Counted from the first letter of the stretch, positions 1 to 5,752 are shown. The stretch is 6,265 bases of DNA from an uncultured Actinomycetes bacterium (GCA_945957335.1 CAMFLJ010000227.1:1-6265); one strand, 5' to 3'. Notes: generated by a model from the letters alone, not told the origin. A program made the numbers and translations.

Positions 1-905
1 GGCACCGGGATCGGCCCGTGCCCGGCGATCTCCGACACCTCACCGGGCAGCGTGTGGCCTCTGTCCAACGCCGCGAGGTCGATCTTCACGATGACCTTGG
101 CGAACGACCAGTCGTCCTCGACCGACCCGCCGTCGGAACCGACCGGGGTGCCGTTCGTGGCGGCCCGGTCGAGGACCCGGCACAGCGCGTCGGCGGCGTA
201 GGCCTCCGACGGCTCACGCACACCATCCTCCCGCGCCTGGTCGAACACGGCGGCCTGTTCGCCTTCGATGGCGGCGACGGCCTTGGTGTGCTCGGCCATC
301 GGCAACAACCAGCTGCCCCAGCCCATCCCGTCGTCGTTCACCCCGTGGCGGAACCGACGCTGCTCGCGGTGCCGCGCAGCCTTCTCCTCAGGCGTCTCGG
401 CGGAGGCGGCGTTCAGGATGCGACGGGCGTCGGACTGAACGTCGTGCAGGGTTCGGCCCGGTGCCGACGCGACAAGCTGACGACCAGCGGCCGGGTCGGC
501 CTTCTCCGCTTTCGCCACCGCGGACGCCTGCTTCCCCGACAAACGCCCCGCCACGAGAGCGTCCTTCGTGGCCGGGGCATCCGCCACGGTCTCCGCGAGA
601 TCGAGCATCCGCACCGCGTCACCAACCGAGATCCCGCACACCTTGGCCATCCAATGCCCCGCGCTGCGATGACCGCCACGCGACCACAACGACGACTCGG
701 CCACCCGACCCGCCGCCAACGCCTTGCCCGCGTCAGCGACCCGTGACAGCTGGTCGCACACCGCCACCACCTCGGCCGCGTCACGCGCCGGCAACTGACC
801 CGGATCGAGTCCCTCGAGCACGGCGCGCAGCTGACTGACGAGCGCGGCCAACGGCCGCACCGCCACCCCCACCCTCAGCTCCCTGTCGCTCCCACCCGAA
901 CCCAT
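1..905 (-). CDS. DUF222 (13E12-type) protein, 3' end outside window; likely HNH endonuclease-domain protein
   Basis: This open frame has no stop from an ATG at 905 down to the window edge, giving 301 residues. The visible part matches the DUF222 pattern: a helical N-terminus, then HWMAKVCGIS (about residues 84-93), an ALVAGRLSGKQASAVAKAE segment (116-134), a charged HREQRRFRHG stretch (179-188) with GMGWGSWLLP just after (193-202), and a final LPGEVSEIAGHGPIPV (286-301). In this family the last segment normally precedes the C-terminal HNH nuclease domain, so that domain should lie just outside. The start is well fixed: an in-frame TAG lies at 917-915, and AGGG at 916-913 sits 7 nt before the ATG. 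Members are multicopy in many actinobacteria (REP13E12 in Mycobacterium tuberculosis is one group) and their biological role is unclear. Nuclease activity cannot be judged here because the catalytic part is not visible. Confidence 0.88.
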   Translation of the reverse strand, partial: MGSGGSDRELRVGVAVRPLAALVSQLRAVLEGLDPGQLPARDAAEVVAVCDQLSRVADAGKALAAGRVAESSLWSRGGHRSAGHWMAKVCGISVGDAVRMLDLAETVADAPATKDALVAGRLSGKQASAVAKAEKADPAAGRQLVASAPGRTLHDVQSDARRILNAASAETPEEKAARHREQRRFRHGVNDDGMGWGSWLLPMAEHTKAVAAIEGEQAAVFDQAREDGVREPSEAYAADALCRVLDRAATNGTPVGSDGGSVEDDWSFAKVIVKIDLAALDRGHTLPGEVSEIAGHGPIPV

Positions 906-919
906 GAGACGACCCTACG

Positions 920-949
920 CAGGGGGTGTGACAGCCCCCTGACCAGGGG
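920..949 (-). promoter_or_regulatory. Nested inverted repeat in the leader of the DUF222 gene
   Basis: On the plus strand, CAGGGGG (920-926) and CCCCCTG (935-941) form a perfect 7-bp inverted repeat with an 8-nt spacer. A third arm, CAGGGG (944-949), is complementary to the same middle arm with a 2-nt gap. In the minus-strand transcript the middle arm can therefore pair with either neighbour but not both. The nearer hairpin ends 4 nt before the AGGG ribosome-binding site of the DUF222 gene. It could be a protein-binding operator in DNA or a leader structure in RNA; the sequence shows the symmetry but not the function. Confidence 0.45.
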
Positions 950-1089
950 AAACGTCGAACGGAGCAAGGGTCCCCAGGCACGAGGCCCCGAGAGCGACCG
1001 AACCCGACCTGTGGCCGATGCGCGCTCGCGCACCGATGAGATCGCGGCGCACCCGCGGTCGGACGATGATGACGACCGCGACCCCCACC

Positions 1090-1094
1090 AGGAG
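1090..1094 (+). promoter_or_regulatory. Ribosome-binding site that sets the start of the RibD-C gene
   Basis: AGGAG lies 6 nt upstream of the GTG at 1101. This supports that GTG over the upstream in-frame GTG at 1011, which would add 30 residues unlike the family N-terminus. Confidence 0.7.
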
Positions 1095-1100
1095 CGAACC

Positions 1101-1661
1101 GTGGCCAGCCTGAGCTACATCACCAACACCTCCCTCGACGGCTACATCGAGGACGTCGACGGGCGCTTCGACTGGGCCGAGCCCGACGACGAGTACTTCG
1201 CCTACATGACCGAGCTCGTGCGCCCCATCGGCACCTGGCTCTACGGGCGTCGCCTGTACGAGTCGATGGCCGTGTGGGAGACCGACCCGACCCTCGCCGA
1301 GACGTCCGACCTGCTCGCCGAGTTCGCGCGGGTGTGGCAGTCGGGCGAGAAGGTCGTGCACTCGACCACGCTCGAGGCGCCCCTCACGGCCCGCACCCGG
1401 ATCGAGCGCAGCTTCGACCCGGAGGCCGTGCGGGCCCTCAAGGCGTCGTCGGAGCGACCGATCACCATCGGTGGCGCCGAGCTGGCCGGCCTGGCGTTCG
1501 ATGCCGGCCTCGTCGACGAGGTCCACCTCTTCGTCGGCCCGGCGTTCGTCGGCCGTGGCAAGCCGGCCTTCGCCGGCACCTCACGGGTGTCGCTCGAGCT
1601 CGTCGACGAGCACCGCTTCCCGAACGGCGTCGTCCACCTGCACTACCGCACGGCCGGCTGA
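1101..1661 (+). CDS. Dihydrofolate reductase-like protein, RibD C-terminal domain family
   Basis: The 186-residue product is a single RibD-C/DHFR-fold domain of the usual length for the stand-alone family. It opens with a beta strand and SLDGYIE (residues 11-17, like the SLDGFIA of relatives). LYGRRLYE (47-54) follows, then the nucleotide-binding-type GGAELA (124-129), and VGPAFVGRGKPAF (145-157) near the end. The fold normally binds NAD(P)H, and the protein is expected to be a cytoplasmic reductase. Stand-alone members rarely have a known substrate and should not be equated with true DHFR or with riboflavin RibD, which carries an extra deaminase domain. The GTG start follows AGGAG at good spacing. 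The gene stands alone on the plus strand, and its last 19 bases overlap the end of the convergent membrane-protein gene. Confidence 0.88.
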   Translation: MASLSYITNTSLDGYIEDVDGRFDWAEPDDEYFAYMTELVRPIGTWLYGRRLYESMAVWETDPTLAETSDLLAEFARVWQSGEKVVHSTTLEAPLTARTRIERSFDPEAVRALKASSERPITIGGAELAGLAFDAGLVDEVHLFVGPAFVGRGKPAFAGTSRVSLELVDEHRFPNGVVHLHYRTAG

Positions 1662-2122
1662 GCCTCCGTCGAGCGTGGCGCCGCCCGCCGCGTCGGCTCG
1701 ACGATCCACCCGGCGAACACGGCGAGGTACACCTGGACGAACAGGATGACCGGGGCGAGCGGGAGGACGAGGACGCTCATGTTGGCCCCGTGGGCGCCGA
1801 TGGTGAGCGTCCGGCCCAGCCAGCCCCACGCGATGCCGATCACCAGCGTCGCCGCGGCGAGCAGGAGCCCGACCGAGGTCGGCCTCGACCGTCGGACGGT
1901 CAGGACCAGGACGACGACGAGCAGAGCGACGACCGCCGCGCTGGCGGCCAGGACGAGCTGGTCGACCTGATGCGACCAGCGAGGTGGTTGGACCAGGTAC
2001 ATGAGGTCCGGCTCGTGGCGCACCATGCCCTCGGTCTGGTCGCCCACGAGCCACCACCCGATCGGGATCAGCGCGACGGGCAGCAGCGCTACCACCCCTC
2101 CCACGAGCAACCTGGTGCGCAC
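1643..2122 (-). CDS. Small integral membrane protein with four predicted helices, unknown function
   Basis: The 159-residue product has four hydrophobic stretches, at about residues 6-26, 54-76, 83-105 and 117-141. They are separated by a polar loop (27-53) with acidic, histidine and two tryptophan residues, and by short charged turns such as VRRSRP. The C-terminal tail is arginine-rich, suggesting a cytoplasmic end. I do not recognise the family. Two in-frame GTG codons are possible starts, at 2128 and 2122. I prefer 2122 because GGAGG at 2134-2130 lies 7 nt before it, whereas it lies only 1 nt before 2128. The final 19 bases, including the TAG stop, overlap the end of the convergent plus-strand reductase gene. 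The upstream neighbour on the same strand is the lipoprotein gene, 140 nt away with a repeat and hairpin between, so shared transcription is doubtful. Confidence 0.75.
   Translation of the reverse strand: MRTRLLVGGVVALLPVALIPIGWWLVGDQTEGMVRHEPDLMYLVQPPRWSHQVDQLVLAASAAVVALLVVVLVLTVRRSRPTSVGLLLAAATLVIGIAWGWLGRTLTIGAHGANMSVLVLPLAPVILFVQVYLAVFAGWIVEPTRRAAPRSTEAQPAVR
1667..1703. terminator. Possible stem-loop terminator between convergent genes
   Basis: CGTCGAGC (1667-1674) and GCTCGACG (1696-1703) are a perfect 8-bp inverted repeat around a 21-nt spacer. Within the spacer GGCG (1677-1680) can pair with CGCC (1686-1689). It begins 6 nt after the stop of the plus-strand reductase and lies inside the C-terminal codons of the opposing membrane-protein gene. 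There is no T-run, so if it terminates it is the GC-rich actinobacterial kind. It could be chance symmetry in GC-rich coding sequence. Confidence 0.35.
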
Positions 2123-2152
2123 CGTCACCCCTCCGCCTCGATCGAGCGCCCC

Positions 2153-2177
2153 GCCACCGCCAGTCTGGCCCAGCGGC
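2153..2177 (-). terminator. Hairpin in repeat copy A, possible terminator for the lipoprotein gene
   Basis: This is the counterpart of the hairpin at 3085-3109. Two of the three differences between the repeat copies fall here, yet pairing is largely kept through two G-U pairs: an outer stem of about 6 bp, a 2-nt bulge and an inner stem of 4 bp with a 3-nt loop. It lies 85 nt after the lipoprotein stop and may have become its terminator. There is no T-run. Confidence 0.4.
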
Positions 2178-2185
2178 GCCCGACC

Positions 2186-2245
2186 TCAGCGGCGGCGCAG
2201 GCGGGGGTCGAGCAGGTCGGGCGGGGCGGCGAAGCGGGTGTCGCC
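2186..2245 (-). pseudogene. Orphan 3' fragment of the aldo/keto reductase gene
   Basis: Read on the minus strand, these 60 bases encode GDTRFAAPPDLLDPRLRRR plus a TGA stop. This is the last 19 residues of the intact aldo/keto reductase at 3118-4131 with one change (Thr to Ala). Nothing upstream of it is reductase sequence: the homology starts abruptly 17 nt after the stop of the lipoprotein gene. It is a non-coding remnant left by duplication. Confidence 0.9.
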
Positions 2246-2262
2246 CGACGCCTCCGGACCCG

Positions 2263-3003
2263 CTAGTGGGGAGAGTGCGTCGCCAGGCCGTTCGCCGCCG
2301 TCGCCCCCGTGCAACCGAGCTCCCCCGGTGCGACGACGACCCGGGGAGGCACCCACACCTCCACGACACGGTCGTGGGTGATGCGGCCGAGCACGCAGTC
2401 ACGGCCAGCCGAGTAGGCGACACCGACCGACCCGTCGACGGCCACGGCGACGTCCGCACCGGCGGTCGACGCCCGCACGGCCTGCTCGATCGCAGCGGAG
2501 TCGGAGTCGGCGCTGGTGGCCGCCACGACCTCGTCGAGCGCCGAGGTGAGACCCTCGACGGTCGACGGCGGCAGGGTGACCACCGTCGGGGCCACCGGGT
2601 GGAGCGGCTCGGCGTCAGCCGGGCACGAGCCCGCTCCGGACAACGTGCCGGACCACGCATCGAACTCGACGTGGAGGCACGCCGTGACCAGGTGGACCGA
2701 GCCGAACCCGTCACGCCCCTCGCCGGTGGTGCGGATCATGTAGGTGGAGTGCTCGGCGTCCCCGTCGAACGCCAGCACGTCCGACTCGGCGTCCATCCGC
2801 GCCGCTCGCTCCTCCGGAGTGGCCCAGCTCCTCGTGAGCTCCGCAGCCCGGAGCGCCGACTCGGCGCGGACCTGGGCCTGCTCAGAGGCCCCGCCGTCCG
2901 TCGCTCGCGTGACGGTCGAGCAACTCGTGAGGACCACGGCGGCCAACACCGCCGCCACGACCCCGACGCGCGATCGAACGACCCGACCGACATCGTCCGC
3001 CAT
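2263..3003 (-). CDS. Secreted lipoprotein of unknown function
   Basis: The 246-residue product starts with a clear lipoprotein signal peptide: basic residues (R7, R10, R12), a hydrophobic core from about V13 to L25, and a lipobox LTSC with the lipidated cysteine at position 28. The mature protein should be anchored to the outer face of the cytoplasmic membrane. A Ser/Thr/Gly-rich linker (29-45) is followed by alpha/beta-looking sequence with four further cysteines (109, 127, 203, 231), which could form two disulfides. I recognise no catalytic motif or named family. The ATG at 3003 is chosen over an upstream GTG at 3066 because only it places the signal peptide at the N-terminus; its ribosome-binding site is weak (AAGG about 10 nt upstream). 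It is unusual in being flanked by 104-bp direct repeats derived from the end of the neighbouring reductase gene. Confidence 0.82.
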   Translation of the reverse strand: MADDVGRVVRSRVGVVAAVLAAVVLTSCSTVTRATDGGASEQAQVRAESALRAAELTRSWATPEERAARMDAESDVLAFDGDAEHSTYMIRTTGEGRDGFGSVHLVTACLHVEFDAWSGTLSGAGSCPADAEPLHPVAPTVVTLPPSTVEGLTSALDEVVAATSADSDSAAIEQAVRASTAGADVAVAVDGSVGVAYSAGRDCVLGRITHDRVVEVWVPPRVVVAPGELGCTGATAANGLATHSPH

Positions 3004-3073
3004 TGGAGACCGCCTTGCTCGCCGTTGTTCCGCCGGCGGAGCTTCCCCTATGGGCGGCCCGACCACCCGCAGG

Positions 3074-3177
3074 TCGAGCGCCCCGCCGCGGCCAGTCTGG
3101 CCCAGCGGCGCCCGACCTCAGCGGCGGCGCAGGCGGGGGTCGAGCAGGTCGGGCGGGGTGGCGAAGCGGGTGTCGCC
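3074..3177 (-). repeat. 104-bp direct repeat, copy B (native end of aldo/keto reductase plus hairpin)
   Basis: This is the copy that belongs to the intact reductase gene: it covers codons 319-337, the TGA stop and 44 nt of 3' flank. It matches 2142-2245 except at 3088, 3090 and 3159. The two copies enclose the lipoprotein gene in direct orientation. Confidence 0.95.
3085..3109 (-). terminator. Hairpin terminator after the second aldo/keto reductase gene
   Basis: Starting 8 nt after the TGA stop, the transcript can fold with an outer 5-bp stem (GCCGC with GCGGC), a 2-nt bulge and an inner 5-bp stem (GGCCA with TGGCC) closed by a 3-nt loop. It is very GC-rich with no U-run, as is usual for actinobacterial candidates. 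Its position right after the stop supports termination before the lipoprotein gene. Confidence 0.5.
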
Positions 3178-4131
3178 GGGGTTGAGGTCGACGCCGGGCG
3201 GCACGATCTCGTCGATGCGGTCGAGCACGTCGCTGCTCAGGGCCACGTCGGCGCCGGCCAAGAGGTCGGCGAGCTGCTCGGGAGTGCGGGGCCCGATGAT
3301 CACCGACGTCACCGCCGGGTGGGCCCGCACGAACGCCGTGGCCAGGTGGGTCATCGGCAGGCCGGCGTCGGCGGCCAGCGTGGTCAGCTGCCCGACGGCG
3401 GCGAGCTTGGCCTGGTTGCCTGCGACCGACAGGTCGAAGGCGTGCGGGGCCTGGGCCACCCGGTGCCCCTCGGTGGGCTCGGCGCGACCCGACAGCCACC
3501 CGGCGCTGAGCGGTCCGTAGGTGAGCACGCCCATGTCGTAGCGGCGGCACGCCGGCAGCACCGACGCCTCGATGGTGCGGGAGAGGATCGAGTAGCGGGG
3601 CTGCTCGGAGCGGAAGCGGACGTGGCCCCGGGTCGACGACACCCACTGCGCCTCGACGATGCGGTCGACGGGGAACGTCGAGCACCCGACGGCGCGCACC
3701 TTGCCGGCGTGCACGAGGTCGCTCAGCGCACCGAGGGTCTCGTCGAGGTCGGTCGTGGGGTCGAACCGGTGCATCTGGTAGAGGTCGACGTGGTCGACGC
3801 CCAACCGCCGCAGGCTGTTGTCGATTGCCTCGGTGACCCACCGGCGCGAGCCGCCCATGCGGTTGCGGTCGGCGCTCACGGGCAGCCCGAACTTGGTGGC
3901 CAGCACCACAGTGTCGCGCCGCCCCTTCAGCGCCTTGCCGACGATCTCCTCGCACTCACCGCCCGAGTACACGTCGGCGGTGTCGACGAAGTTGATGCCG
4001 GCATCGAGCGCGGTGTGGATCATCCGCACGCACTCGTCGTGGTCGGTGTTGCCCTGGGCACCGAACATCATCGTGCCCAGGCAGGTGGAGCTCACCGACA
4101 TGCCGGTGCCCCCGAGCGTCCTCGTCTCCAT
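3118..4131 (-). CDS. Aldo/keto reductase family oxidoreductase
   Basis: The 337-residue product is a full-length (beta/alpha)8-barrel aldo/keto reductase, expected to be cytoplasmic and to reduce aldehydes or ketones with NADPH. The catalytic tetrad is complete: D50 and Y55 in NFVDTADVYSGG, K80 in VLATKFG, and H121 in LYQMHRFD. Cofactor-site motifs follow: YGPLSAGWLSGR (205-216) and SVIIGPRTPEQL (276-287). The ATG start is preceded by AGGGGG with 5-nt spacing. The LOG gene ends 53 nt upstream, with a strong hairpin between, so this gene may be a separate unit or only partly read through from it. The substrate cannot be told from sequence. The last 19 codons are duplicated at 2186-2245. It belongs to a different subgroup from the aldo/keto reductase at 4772-5752. 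Confidence 0.93.
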   Translation of the reverse strand: METRTLGGTGMSVSSTCLGTMMFGAQGNTDHDECVRMIHTALDAGINFVDTADVYSGGECEEIVGKALKGRRDTVVLATKFGLPVSADRNRMGGSRRWVTEAIDNSLRRLGVDHVDLYQMHRFDPTTDLDETLGALSDLVHAGKVRAVGCSTFPVDRIVEAQWVSSTRGHVRFRSEQPRYSILSRTIEASVLPACRRYDMGVLTYGPLSAGWLSGRAEPTEGHRVAQAPHAFDLSVAGNQAKLAAVGQLTTLAADAGLPMTHLATAFVRAHPAVTSVIIGPRTPEQLADLLAGADVALSSDVLDRIDEIVPPGVDLNPGDTRFATPPDLLDPRLRRR

Positions 4132-4151
4132 CGGTTCCCCCTAGTTCGTGG

Positions 4152-4170
4152 CGGCCCGGCTCCCGGGCCG
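4152..4170 (-). terminator. Stem-loop terminator candidate after the LOG gene
   Basis: CGGCCCGG (4152-4159) and CCGGGCCG (4163-4170) form a perfect 8-bp GC stem with a 3-nt loop, starting 14 nt after the LOG stop codon. There is no U-run. It lies between the end of the two-gene reductase/LOG unit and the ribosome-binding site of the next gene. Confidence 0.5.
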
Positions 4171-4184
4171 ACCGGCAGCGTGGT

Positions 4185-4775
4185 CTAGGTCTCGTCGGCC
4201 GTCAGCAGCGGCGGCACGGTCGGCGGGTGGTGGTGCCCGAGGGCGGCCAGCACGTCGTCGACGTCGGTGATGCGCACGATCAGCTCACGGTTCGCCGGCT
4301 TCAGGAACCCGGCCTCGACGGCGCCGTCGAGGAACTCGAGCAGTGGCTGCCAGAACCCGCCGAGGTCGAGCACGCCGACCGGCTTGGCGTGGATCCCGAG
4401 CTGGGCCCAGGTCGTGATCTCGGCCAGCTCCTCGAGCGTTCCGAGCCCGCCGGGCAGGGCGAGGAACGCGTCGGCCTCGTCGGCCATGCGCTGCTTGCGC
4501 TCGTGCATCGAGCGCACCTCGATCAGCTCGGTGATGCCGGTGTGGCCGACCTCGTTGGAGAACAGGCCCTTCGGGATGACGCCCAGCACCTCTCCCCCGG
4601 CGTCCATCACCGCGTCGGCGACCACGCCCATCAGGCCGACGGCGCCGCCGCCGTAGACGAGGCGCACGCCGTTGGCGGCGAGCATCCGGCCCACCGCAGC
4701 TGCGGCCGCGGCATCGGCCGGGTCGCGGCCCATCGACGAGCCGCAGTAGACGCACAGCGAGCGGATGGCGCTCAT
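4185..4775 (-). CDS. LOG family protein (TIGR00730 type), likely nucleoside 5'-monophosphate phosphoribohydrolase
   Basis: The 196-residue product has the Rossmann-like LOG/lysine-decarboxylase-like fold at its usual length. Signatures are LCVYCGSS (7-14), VYGGGAVGLMG (40-50), the MHERKQRM segment with R96 (90-97), and the PGGLGTLEE signature (108-116) followed by WAQLGIHAKPVGVLD. These match PGGxGTxxE LOG proteins, which cleave ribose 5-phosphate from cytokinin nucleotides or other nucleoside monophosphates such as AMP; older 'lysine decarboxylase' labels for this family are misleading. The signature carries Leu where Tyr is common. The start ATG overlaps the stop of the upstream aldo/keto reductase as ATGA (4775-4772), with no good ribosome-binding site, which indicates translational coupling. 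The final 20 residues are His/Pro-rich and probably disordered. Whether the true substrate is a cytokinin nucleotide is unknown. Confidence 0.92.
   Translation of the reverse strand: MSAIRSLCVYCGSSMGRDPADAAAAAAVGRMLAANGVRLVYGGGAVGLMGVVADAVMDAGGEVLGVIPKGLFSNEVGHTGITELIEVRSMHERKQRMADEADAFLALPGGLGTLEELAEITTWAQLGIHAKPVGVLDLGGFWQPLLEFLDGAVEAGFLKPANRELIVRITDVDDVLAALGHHHPPTVPPLLTADET
4772..4775 (-). promoter_or_regulatory. ATGA stop/start overlap coupling the reductase and LOG genes
   Basis: The minus strand reads ATGA: ATG starts the LOG gene and TGA ends the reductase gene. The lack of a clear purine-rich ribosome-binding site just upstream fits reinitiation by ribosomes that finish the reductase. 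Confidence 0.8.
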
Positions 4776-5752
4776 CCGCGCAGCAGGGTGTCGATGCGGT
4801 CGAGCATCTCCGGGTCGAGGGCGTCGAGCACCTTCAGCGCGCCGAGGTTCTCGTGGACCTGCTCGACGCGGCTGGCGCCGGTGATCACGGTGGACACGTT
4901 GGGGTTGGCGGCGCACCAGGCGATCGAGAGCTGCGAGAGCGTGCAGCCGAGCTCGTCGGCCAGGCCAGAGAGGCGCCGCACCTTCTCGTTGCGGGCGGGG
5001 TCGGTGAGCATGCCCTTGAGCCACTCGTAGCCGGGCAGCGACGCGCGGCTGCCCTCGGGCACGCCGTCGAGGTACTTGCCGGTGAGCAGGCCCGACGCCA
5101 GCGGGCTCCAGGTGGTGAGGCCGAGGCCGATGTCGTCGTAGAGGCGGGCGTACTCGGTCTCGACGCGGCGGCGCTCGAGCAGGTTGTACTGCGGCTGCTC
5201 CATCACCGGCTTGTGGAGGTGGTGGCGCTCGGCGATCTCCCACGCGGCGCGGATCTCGTCGGCCGACCACTCGGAGGTGCCCCAGTAGAGGGCCTGGCCG
5301 CGCTCGATGATGTCGTGCATGGCCCACACGGTCTCCTCGATCGGGGTCTCCGGATCGGGGCGGTGGCAGAAGAGCAGGTCGACGAAGTCGAGCTGGAGGC
5401 GCTCGAGGCTGCCCTCGATGGCCTGCAGCAGGTACTTGCGGTTGAGGGTGTTGCGCATGTTGGGGCCCTCGTGGATGCCCCAGAACACCTTGGTGCTGAT
5501 CACGTACGACCAGCGCTCCCAGCCGAGCGAGGCGATGGCCGCGCCCATGATCGTCTCCGACTGCCCACCGGCGTAGCTCTCGGCGTTGTCGAAGAAGTTC
5601 ACGCCGCCGTCGCGGGCGGCGGTGAGGCACTCCTCGGCGAGGCTCGTGTCGAGCTGGTCGCCGAAGGTGACCCACGAGCCGAACGAGAGGGCGCTCACCT
5701 GCAGGCCGGAGCGGCCGAGGCGGCGGTAGGGCATCAGTGGCTGGTCGTCCAT
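4772..5752 (-). CDS. Aldo/keto reductase, Kv-beta-like (AKR6-type) subgroup
   Basis: The 326-residue product is a complete aldo/keto reductase. The catalytic tetrad is D55 and Y60 (NFFDNAESYAGG), K88 (VISTKVFWG) and H130 (LLFCHRPDP). YWGTSEW (156-162), EQPQYNLLERRRVE (185-198), WSPLASGLLTGKY (215-227) and TGASRVEQVHENL (291-303) resemble the potassium-channel beta-subunit-like group rather than the neighbouring reductase at 3118-4131. It should use NADPH in the cytoplasm; the substrate is unknown. I choose ATG 5752 because family similarity begins with MPYRRLG shortly after; ATG 5800 would add 16 unlike residues and ATG 5734 would remove 6. The ribosome-binding site is weak in all cases. Its stop overlaps the LOG start by 4 nt. 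The EAL gene ends 66 nt upstream. Confidence 0.92.
   Translation of the reverse strand: MDDQPLMPYRRLGRSGLQVSALSFGSWVTFGDQLDTSLAEECLTAARDGGVNFFDNAESYAGGQSETIMGAAIASLGWERWSYVISTKVFWGIHEGPNMRNTLNRKYLLQAIEGSLERLQLDFVDLLFCHRPDPETPIEETVWAMHDIIERGQALYWGTSEWSADEIRAAWEIAERHHLHKPVMEQPQYNLLERRRVETEYARLYDDIGLGLTTWSPLASGLLTGKYLDGVPEGSRASLPGYEWLKGMLTDPARNEKVRRLSGLADELGCTLSQLSIAWCAANPNVSTVITGASRVEQVHENLGALKVLDALDPEMLDRIDTLLRG

Larger units (their letters stand above)
906..1100. other. Divergent intergenic region between the DUF222 and RibD-C genes
   Basis: This 195-base gap separates two divergently oriented genes and must hold promoters for one or both. Apart from the nested inverted repeat at 920-949 and the AGGAG ribosome-binding site at 1090-1094, I recognise no confident -35/-10 pair. 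The 1011-1100 part is open in the frame of the downstream gene, but it encodes a low-complexity, Asp/Arg-rich stretch and is more likely untranslated leader. Confidence 0.5.
2142..2245 (-). repeat. 104-bp direct repeat, copy A (orphan aldo/keto reductase 3' end plus hairpin)
   Basis: This segment matches 3074-3177 at a constant offset of 932 with three mismatches (at 2156, 2158 and 2227) and an uninterrupted identical run at 2159-2226. It comprises 60 bases of aldo/keto reductase coding end and 44 bases of 3' flank with a hairpin. It lies downstream of the lipoprotein gene and upstream of the membrane-protein gene. Confidence 0.95.

Noticed and set aside
153..168. 16-base identity with 4144-4159 (GTTCGTGGCGGCCCGG)
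   Set aside because: One copy is inside DUF222 coding sequence, the other between genes. The flanks do not match, and in such GC-rich DNA a short match of this kind is plausible by chance.
18..746. Long plus-strand open frame (242 codons)
   Set aside because: It is the antisense shadow of the DUF222 gene. Its translation is Arg/Pro/His-rich low-complexity sequence, while the minus frame gives clear DUF222 motifs.
1011..1100. N-terminal extension of the RibD-C protein from GTG 1011
   Set aside because: The extra 30 residues are charged low complexity unlike the family start, while AGGAG is ideally spaced for GTG 1101.
3074..3177. Repeat pair as ends of an insertion sequence or transposon
   Set aside because: The repeats are direct, contain coding sequence of a neighbouring gene, and enclose no transposase or integrase. 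A duplication scar explains them better.
2266..4188. Very long plus-strand open frame (640 codons)
   Set aside because: It runs antisense through the lipoprotein and aldo/keto reductase genes. GC-rich coding sequence often leaves the opposite strand open, and the translation shows no domain.
4185..5675. Single 496-codon minus-strand frame suggesting a fusion protein ending in LOG
   Set aside because: Only the part from ATG 4775 is real LOG sequence. Upstream it is an out-of-frame reading of the aldo/keto reductase gene, with Arg/Pro-rich nonsense, so there is no fusion.
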